DNA of 11,216 bases from contig CAZYQW010000145.1 of assembly GCA_964649825.1 (NCBI GenBank), positions 1-11,216 of the forward strand, read 5' to 3'. The position numbers and the translations under genes were made by a program. Numbering within the stretch: position 1 is the first letter of the stretch; each line of letters begins with the position of its first letter. Shown in pieces: positions 6,899 through 11,216 of the stretch. The notes under the pieces were generated by a model, which saw only the letters and a list, made by a program, of their open reading frames with translations, made no database searches and was not told where the DNA came from. The DNA comes from CAZYQW01 sp964649825. GTDB taxonomy: Bacteria > Planctomycetota > B15-G4 > JADJEK01.

Positions 6899-8251
6899 GC
6901 AGACGAAGACCCGCCGCACGTCGTCTCCGGCGACGTCGAGGACCGGCTCGAGGACGCGCTCACGGAGGATCCGCCCCGCGCGCACCTCCGCATCGGCGTC
7001 GGCCACCAAGGACGGTGCGGAGCCGCGCAACAGCGGCGCCTCGGAGGGCGCTCGGCGAGGGGTCGCCAGCTCCTCCCGGTCCTCCGTAGGTCCGAGAGCG
7101 ACGGGCTCGAGAACGCCGTTCGAATCGGCATCGGCCACCGGTTCGGGAGCTGAGCCGCGCCGCAGCGGCGCGCCCAGCGCCGCTCGCCAGGCGATCGCCA
7201 GCTCCTCCAGGTCCTTGGCCGGCCCGAGATCGATGCGCTCGAGAACGCCGTCGCTGCGCACGACGTGCGCGAACAGGTGGTCGACCCTGTCGTAGAGCGT
7301 GCCGCCGCCGTCGGGTTCGTACCAGCGGGGCATGCGCCGGTATCCGACAATCGCGTCCGTGGGCCGGAGCGCGCGCGCGATCGACTCCGCCACGATCGGT
7401 TGCGTCACGACTCCACGATCCGCGAGGCGGCGGCCGACCTCCCGCTCCAGTCGGTCACGCTCGAGGGAGAGCGCCGTCACCTCGGCGGAGACCTCGCGCG
7501 GCTCGCGGCCGGCGTGGTCGCCGCCGACCAGGTCGTTCAGCTCGCGACGAATCCGGTCCGCCTGCTCGAGTATCGGTGCGAGCTCGGGGTCGGTGTCGAA
7601 TCCGGCCAGCGATCGCACGGCTTCGCCGGCGGCCATGCGCATCGTCTCCGTCAACTCGAACACGGTCGACCGCAGTGCCGGCGCGGCCGATTCGGAGAGG
7701 AAGTACGCGGCGGAGAGCTCGGCGCCGCGGGCCGACTCGAGCGCCGCGATCGCGTCCTTCAGGCGATCCCGAGCGCCGGGCAGGTCGCCCTCCTCCGTCA
7801 GACGAGACGCCTCCGAGAGGGCGAGCCGTCCGGCTTCCGCGGCTCGCCGCGTCGAGTCCGTCTCGGGCGCCGCGACCAGGTGAAGCTCGAGCCGGCCGTG
7901 ACTCCCCTCGGCACACTCGACCGACACCGCGAGAACGCTGCCGTTGGTCACCGTCAGGCACAGGTACGGAGCGCTCCCTCCACCCGAGTCGTCGTCGTCC
8001 GCGACCGACGCCGCGTCCGCAACGTCCTCGACCCGCACGACGAGATCGAGATCGGAGCGGGTCCATACGTGGAGCGTGCCGTCGAACGCGACCTCGTACT
8101 CGGCAGTGACCGCGGGTCCGTGACCATCGATCAGGGACTCGTCGTCCGAGTGCAGCTCGATCTCCAACGTGCGATCGAATGGCGTCGCGGTGGCGGCGTC
8201 TCGCGACACCATGACGCCGAGGAGCAGACAGGCGATGAAACTCGACACCAT
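6899..8251 (-). pseudogene. N-terminal part of the left CHAT gene: leader, PPC-like domain, helical linker
   Basis: The frame opens MVSSFIACLLLGVMV, a short hydrophobic segment that could be a signal peptide although it lacks basic residues. A beta domain follows (about 28-128) with GTLHVW, then DDDDSGGGS at 85-93. This Asp/Gly loop is typical of pre-peptidase C-terminal (PPC) domains, often secreted and calcium-binding. Residues 135-275 are helical, with a TPR-like start (EASRLTEEGDLPGARDRL). From about 290 the beginning of the CHAT domain appears (LRPTDAIVGYRRM, then LERIDLGPAKDLEELAIAW). Residues about 335-421 contain a diverged 44-codon tandem duplication absent from the paralogue. The correct frame ends at Cys451; beyond it the frame runs on to a spurious stop at 6827. 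The ATG at 8251 is supported by a -10 element seven bases upstream. Confidence 0.82.
6990..7252 (-). repeat. 132-base tandem duplication inside the left CHAT gene
   Basis: Two diverged copies with a period of 132 bases (44 codons) lie side by side. The first in reading order encodes GVLERIDLGPAKDLEELA then RRGSAPEPVADAD; the second encodes GVLEPVALGPTEDREELA then LRGSAPSLVADAD. Plus-strand landmarks GAGAACGCCGT end at 7119 and 7251. The right CHAT gene has only one copy (VELGIATQLEELVAMWRGAL). The period is a multiple of three, so the duplication itself keeps the frame. Confidence 0.75.
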
Positions 8252-8257
8252 GAGCCG

Positions 8258-8266
8258 AGTGTAGCA
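8258..8266 (-). promoter_or_regulatory. Extended -10 element of the left CHAT gene; possible leaderless start
   Basis: On the minus strand TGC-TACACT fits an extended -10 (TGn-TAnnnT). Its last base is seven positions before the A of the ATG, so transcription would start at or next to the start codon. This is the arrangement of leaderless mRNAs, and there is no room for a ribosome-binding site after the expected start point. Confidence 0.45.
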
Positions 8267-8394
8267 GCTCTCGATGGAGGAACCCGTTCGGGGACGAGGG
8301 AAGCCCTCGAGACGATAGGGAGGACCGGGTGCGCGGAGTTCGGACGACCGTCGCCTCCGCCTCGATAATCCCGCAGGGTGAACCTCGTTCCGGA

Positions 8395-8400
8395 TAGACT
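8395..8400 (+). promoter_or_regulatory. -10-like TAGACT for the truncated gene at 8434
   Basis: This is the third plus-strand TAGACT in the window, 33 bases before a GTG that has its own good ribosome-binding site. No recognisable -35 lies at standard spacing. The stretch from 8267 to 8394 between it and the left CHAT promoter shows no gene. Confidence 0.35.
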
Positions 8401-8433
8401 GACCGACCGAAAGAGTCGAGCCGGGAGGAATCG

Positions 8434-8580
8434 GTGCCGCACCTCCGCGCGAGCGCGTGGTCCACGACGCGACGACGGGTGGTGCTCTCCATCGCCTCGA
8501 TCGGCGTCGCGTGGATCTCGCTCGAGGTCGGGTGCCGCGTCTGGCTTCGCGCGATCGGCGCGCCGATGCGCCGGTCGGTC
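8434..8580 (+). pseudogene. 5' fragment of a membrane-anchored protein gene
   Basis: A GTG start with GGGAGG (8423-8428) five bases upstream opens a frame that reads as a typical bacterial membrane anchor: a basic head (STTRRR), a hydrophobic helix VVLSIASIGVAWISLEVG, then CRVWLRAIGAPM. Third codon positions are strongly G/C up to about 8578, as in real genes here. After that the frame becomes Arg/Ser-rich nonsense and runs into the start of the right CHAT gene. An N-terminal helix ending in LExGxRxxLRxxG is common in SGNH/GDSL-type hydrolases of high-GC environmental bacteria, but the part that would prove this is missing. It looks like the front end of a gene cut off when the neighbouring CHAT segment arrived. 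A short intact protein ending at 8793 is possible but unlikely because of the overlap. Confidence 0.5.
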
Positions 8581-8611
8581 ACACGACGGCGAAGCCGCCC
8601 GAGGTGGCGAG

Positions 8612-8620
8612 TGCTATCCT
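8612..8620 (+). promoter_or_regulatory. Extended -10 element of the right CHAT gene
   Basis: TGC-TATCCT matches the extended -10 form TGn-TAnnnT, the same type found before the left CHAT gene (TGC-TACACT). Transcription would begin near 8627. That leaves a short leader with AAGGAG at 8639-8644, seven bases before the ATG at 8652. No -35 is evident, as expected for an extended -10 promoter. Confidence 0.45.
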
Positions 8621-8651
8621 CGAACGAGCATGACGAGGAAGGAGAGAATCG

Positions 8652-9139
8652 ATGCTCTGGCCGCTCTTGCTCGCGTCACTCGTGTCACCCACCCACGAAC
8701 CGGCCGCGGGGGCCGTGCCCGACTCGTTCCGGGTGTCTCCCGCCGATCCTCTGCACCGCCTCGCCGAACTCGAGGTCGGCCCCGAAGGCGTGACGATCGA
8801 GTGGGTCGCGGACTTCGCGGGAACGCTCCACGTCCGGGCGGAGTCGGGCACCGTAGATCCGAAGCTGCGGGTCCAGGCCGGTGGTCGCGAGACGATCGAA
8901 GACGACGACTCGGGCGGCGGTTCGACAGCGTATGTGGAACTCGAGGTCGAAGCTGGGACGGGCGTCGCGATCCAGGCGCGTGCCAACACGGTGGGATCGG
9001 CGCTTGTGCACTGGGTCGCGTCACCCGAGACCACGGCGACGCTCGCGACGGCCGAGGCCGTACGCGAGCTGCTCGCCGAGATCGAAACGGCCCAGGGCGA
9101 AGCTGAAGAGCAAGCGGCGCGAGGGCTGGGCGCGGACGC
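8652..9139 (+). pseudogene. N-terminal part of the right CHAT gene: leader and PPC-like domain
   Basis: From an ATG with AAGGAG seven bases upstream, the frame encodes a short hydrophobic leader (MLWPLLLASLVSP), then a PPC-like beta domain parallel to that of the left gene. Shared landmarks are FAGTLHV, the Asp/Gly loop EDDDSGGGST at 83-92, and VASPET followed by an Ala/Glu-rich helix. At about codon 160 (GLGADAW) similarity to the left protein ends and the frame becomes Arg/Ser-rich, with a stop at 9335. The continuing CHAT sequence is in another frame from 9140. Comparison with the left protein shows that about 190 codons of helical linker and early CHAT domain are missing at this point. 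The damage is thus a deletion that also shifted the frame. Confidence 0.8.
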
Positions 9140-10288
9140 GTGGAAGTGGAGCTCGGCATCGCGACGCAGCTGGAGGAGCTGGTCGCGATGTGGAGGGGCG
9201 CTCTGGGAGAACCCGTCGGCCGAGGTGCCGCCCCGATCTCGGGCGAGGGCAGCTCGAGCGAGAGCCGCTCGGCGGAGCTGCGCGCGGGGGAGGTTCTCCG
9301 AGCTCGGCTCTTCGATCCGCTCGTGGCGCATCTGAGCGATGGGACGAGCACGATCTTCCTCTGTCCGGCCGACCTCGTCCACGCGGCTCCCATCGAGGCG
9401 CTCCCACTCGGAGAGGGACGCGTGGGGGATCGCTTCCGAGTCATTCGGCTGCCCTCGTTCACGCCCCTCGTGAGACCGCGCCCACGCGCGACCCAGGACG
9501 AGCCCGAGCTGCTCGCGATCGGCGGTGTGGACTTCGACGCGATAGGGGACGCCCCGAGCGGCCTGGTCGATGCCATCTCCGCCGCCATCGAGAGCGGGGC
9601 GCGGGGCGGCGCTGCGGTCGCGTTTCCTTCCCTGCCTGGAACGGCGGCGGAGATCCAGTCGATCGCGAAGAGGTTCGCTGACGCGCCGGACCGCAGGGCG
9701 ACGATCCTGTCGGCGGCCGGGGCGACCAAGGCTGCGTTCCATGACCAGGCGCCGGGCAAGCGATACGTGCACCTCGCCACGCACGGCTGGTTCGCGGAGA
9801 TCCAGCTACCGGAGCCCGGAAAAGGCGAGCGGTTCTCGATGCGCTGGGGGCTCGAGGATAGAGCGCGCGCGTTCACGCCGATGAGCTACTGCGGGCTTGC
9901 GCTCGCGGGTGCGAACCGTGGCCGCGACTCGCTCGGTCGAGTCCCGGGCATCATGACCGCAGAGGAGCTGGCCGGCGTGGACCTCTCGGACTGCGAGCTC
10001 GCCGTACTCTCGGCGTGCGAGACCAACGTCGGGATCTGCAGAGCGGGGATGGGGCTCGAGTCGCTCCAGGCGGCGCTCCACGCCGCGGGCGCGCGTACGG
10101 CGATCACGTCGCTGTGGAAGGTCGACGACCAGGCAACGCGCGAGCTGTTCGAGCTCTTCTACCAGTATCTGTGGACGGAGCAGCTGCCCAAGTCCGAGGC
10201 GCTGTGGAAAGCGAAGTGCGATCTGCGCGCGGCGGGGCATCCGATGCAGCACTGGGCCGCTTGGGTGATCAGCGGCGACCCGAACTGA
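9140..10288 (+). CDS. CHAT (caspase-like) domain, catalytic part of the right CHAT gene
   Basis: A 382-codon open frame contains nearly all of a CHAT domain: VELGIATQLEELVAMWRGAL (matching LERIDLGPAKDLEELAIAW of the paralogue), FLCPADLVHAAPIEALPL, LLAIGGVDFDAIG, the catalytic His in YVHLATHGWF (codon 9782-9784), GLALAGANRGRDSLG, and the catalytic Cys in LAVLSACETNVG (codon 10016-10018). It ends HWAAWVISGDPN. CHAT proteins are caspase-like cysteine peptidases, often with TPR or other sensor domains. The GTG at 9140 has no good ribosome-binding site, and the frame begins exactly at the deletion junction, so it is probably the orphaned second half of the gene that starts at 8652. Independent expression of a truncated peptidase cannot be excluded, because its catalytic core is unblemished. 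Confidence 0.85.
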   Translation: MEVELGIATQLEELVAMWRGALGEPVGRGAAPISGEGSSSESRSAELRAGEVLRARLFDPLVAHLSDGTSTIFLCPADLVHAAPIEALPLGEGRVGDRFRVIRLPSFTPLVRPRPRATQDEPELLAIGGVDFDAIGDAPSGLVDAISAAIESGARGGAAVAFPSLPGTAAEIQSIAKRFADAPDRRATILSAAGATKAAFHDQAPGKRYVHLATHGWFAEIQLPEPGKGERFSMRWGLEDRARAFTPMSYCGLALAGANRGRDSLGRVPGIMTAEELAGVDLSDCELAVLSACETNVGICRAGMGLESLQAALHAAGARTAITSLWKVDDQATRELFELFYQYLWTEQLPKSEALWKAKCDLRAAGHPMQHWAAWVISGDPN

Positions 10289-10335
10289 CGCGCTGGGCCT
10301 CGCTCACCGGGTATGGTCCGAATTCTCGAAGCAGC

Positions 10336-10353
10336 CGGAGCGTAGCGACTCCG
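10336..10353 (+). terminator. Hairpin 47 bases after the right CHAT gene
   Basis: CGGAGCG and CG-A-CTCCG pair around a TAG loop with one bulged A. No T-tract follows, so it is only a possible transcript end. Nothing else is recognisable between the CHAT stop and the transposase fragment. Confidence 0.25.
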
Positions 10354-10407
10354 CACTCCTCGGGTAGCGTCGCCCGCACGGTGAGTTCGCCAATCCAACC
10401 GCTCTCG

Positions 10408-10652
10408 TTTCTCGGCGCGGCCGTGCCGGTGGTACCCGGTCTCCTTCTTCCACCGGCGGCGACCAACCTCTCGAACGAGGCCGTCGTTCGATCTCGAGCC
10501 GGGCATCTCGGGCCTGTGGTCCTCGCAGTCTTGATCGGCGGGACCACGACCCGCGCACCCCTTCTCATTCCGGCGTCGTAGAATGGACGCGTGTCGTACG
10601 CGGCGTTCCCGACGAACGCGTCGATGTCGTTCGGCACCGCGGCCGACTTCAT
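10408..10652 (-). pseudogene. IS5-family transposase fragment, frameshifted
   Basis: The minus strand encodes NDIDAFVGNAAYDTRPFYDA, then RRGARVVVPPIKTA and CPARDRT, and in the next frame REVGRRRWKKETGYHRHGRAE. These are consecutive blocks of the C-terminal half of IS5-type DDE transposases (usual form GDAAYDTR, VVVPPxKTA, RDRTIRRVREVGRRRWKKE, then ENAFFRYK). The spacing between RDRT and REV is one base short, so a single-base deletion near 10480 breaks the frame. The block that normally reads GDxAYD is GNAAYD here, which would replace what I take to be the second catalytic Asp with Asn. The N-terminal half, the FFRYK segment carrying later residues, and any inverted repeats are not found. It is inactive debris of an insertion sequence. 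Confidence 0.75.
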
Positions 10653-11015
10653 CCGAGCTCAGCCCGAACCAGAACGACGCGATCGCTTTCGTGAAGCCGC
10701 TCGACGCGTCCCCGCCACCTTCGCCATCCCCATGCGCGATCGCTTCGCCGCCGAACGACGCCTCGCTCGACTCCTCTGGCCGCTCTCGTAGGATCGCGGC
10801 CGCTCCTTGCGAACACGAACCGAGAGCAGCCCCCCTCCAACCCGGCACAACTTCAGGACAATCATCTCACAGCCGCTCGCCGGACCTCCGCACCGCCGGC
10901 TCGTCCGGGGCTTCAGGGCTCAACTCGCGTGGCCGGTGATCGGCAACGGGAGGCGGAAGAGTGCTCTACCGACCAAGTCCACCGTTTCCGTCTGGTAGGT
11001 GGCTGACAACCGCAG
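10653..11015. other. Intergenic stretch without a supportable gene
   Basis: Short frames occur on both strands, but none has recognisable similarity, a convincing ribosome-binding site or consistent codon bias. Just before the right repeat copy, TGGTAGGTGG (from about 10993) can pair with CCGC and CTACCA (ending about 11021) to form a hairpin overlapping the first bases of the repeat. Its meaning is unknown. Confidence 0.4.
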
Positions 11016-11074
11016 CTACCACTCTTCCCCCCTCACACCCAGAACACTCGCACCCCAATCCTCTCGCCGAAGGC
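11016..11074 (+). repeat. Dispersed direct repeat, right copy
   Basis: This 59-base element matches 4348-4405 with a few substitutions and one extra base, in the same orientation. Similarity starts at CTACCACTCTTC and stops at GCCGAAGGC in both places; flanking sequences on either side are unrelated. The two copies enclose about 6.6 kb that contains the intron, kinase and transposase remnants, the DUF1428 gene and both CHAT genes. Confidence 0.8.
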
Positions 11075-11108
11075 AACGGAACGTGTCAACGTGAATGAGA
11101 CAGTTGAT

Positions 11109-11216
11109 TCAACAGTTTTGTGAGCACGCCGCTCGCACGAGCGCGGCGGCCTCCTGATCCGTGGGGATCCTGGTCGCGAGGCCGATCAGCGCGGACTCGA
11201 GTCGCTTCGGGGGTTC
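11109..11216 (-). CDS. Possible 3' end of a minus-strand gene, cut by the window edge
   Basis: The minus strand is open from the window edge to a TGA at 11111-11109, giving 35 residues that include PKRLESALIGLATRIPTDQ and EAAALVRAACSQNC at the end. Third positions are mostly G or C in the upstream two-thirds, as in the real genes here. The composition (Leu, Ala, Ile, balanced charge) looks like a folded protein, not Arg/Pro shadow reading. The family is not recognisable from so short a tail. Confidence 0.4.
   Translation of the reverse strand, partial: EPPKRLESALIGLATRIPTDQEAAALVRAACSQNC

Noticed and set aside
5911..10288. CHAT peptidase as part of a CRISPR (Cas7-11) or gasdermin immune system
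   Set aside because: No CRISPR repeats, Cas genes or gasdermin-like protein are present in the window, and the N-terminal domains are PPC-like, not TPR sensors.
10591..10791. Plus-strand 66-codon frame with TAGAAT seven bases before a GTG, resembling a leaderless gene
   Set aside because: Its first part is exactly the complement of the transposase motif FVGNAAYDTRPFYDA, so the TAGAAT is just the reverse of the FYD codons.
10807..10998. Plus-strand 63-codon frame ending STVSVW
   Set aside because: It has no ribosome-binding site, no family resemblance and no codon bias; it probably reads through intergenic DNA.

Overview
The window is high-GC bacterial DNA with strong G/C preference at third codon positions. 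An exporter operon, a caspase-like (CHAT) protein family with a bacterial pre-peptidase-type N-terminal domain, and traces of a Ser/Thr kinase and a group II intron all fit an environmental, large-genome bacterium. Planctomycetota, Myxococcota or a similar phylum are the most likely homes, but the sequence alone does not settle this.

Layout. Positions 1-564 hold no gene I can support. At 644-4221 two overlapping plus-strand genes encode the halves of a heterodimeric ABC exporter, behind a candidate promoter at 565-592. From 4222 onward the region is a patchwork of remnants and accessory genes: a 58-bp repeat copy (4348-4405); the 3' end of a group II intron (maturase C-terminus 4411-4755, degenerate domain V 4767-4799, tail to about 4922); an intact DUF1428/YbaA-like gene (5301-5657) with a palindromic leader; and a tiny Ser/Thr kinase fragment (5740-5838, minus).

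The centre of the window is a head-to-head pair of paralogous CHAT-domain genes, one on the minus strand (5911-8251) and one on the plus strand (8652-10288). Both encode a short hydrophobic N-terminus, a pre-peptidase C-terminal-like beta domain with an Asp-rich DDSGGGS loop, and a CHAT caspase-like domain with the expected His and Cys. Both are broken. The left copy has a frameshift at about 6898. The right copy has lost an internal block of about 190 codons. Between them lies the 5' end of another gene (8434 to about 8580) that starts well and then dissolves.

The right end has a decayed IS5-type transposase fragment (10408-10652, minus), a second copy of the repeat (11016-11074, same orientation as the first), and the last codons of a possible minus-strand gene entering from beyond the window.

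The exporter genes clearly work as one unit. The CHAT genes are probably relics, or a recently inactivated lineage-specific family, inside a degrading segment bounded by the two repeat copies. I saw no CRISPR array, tRNA or rRNA.
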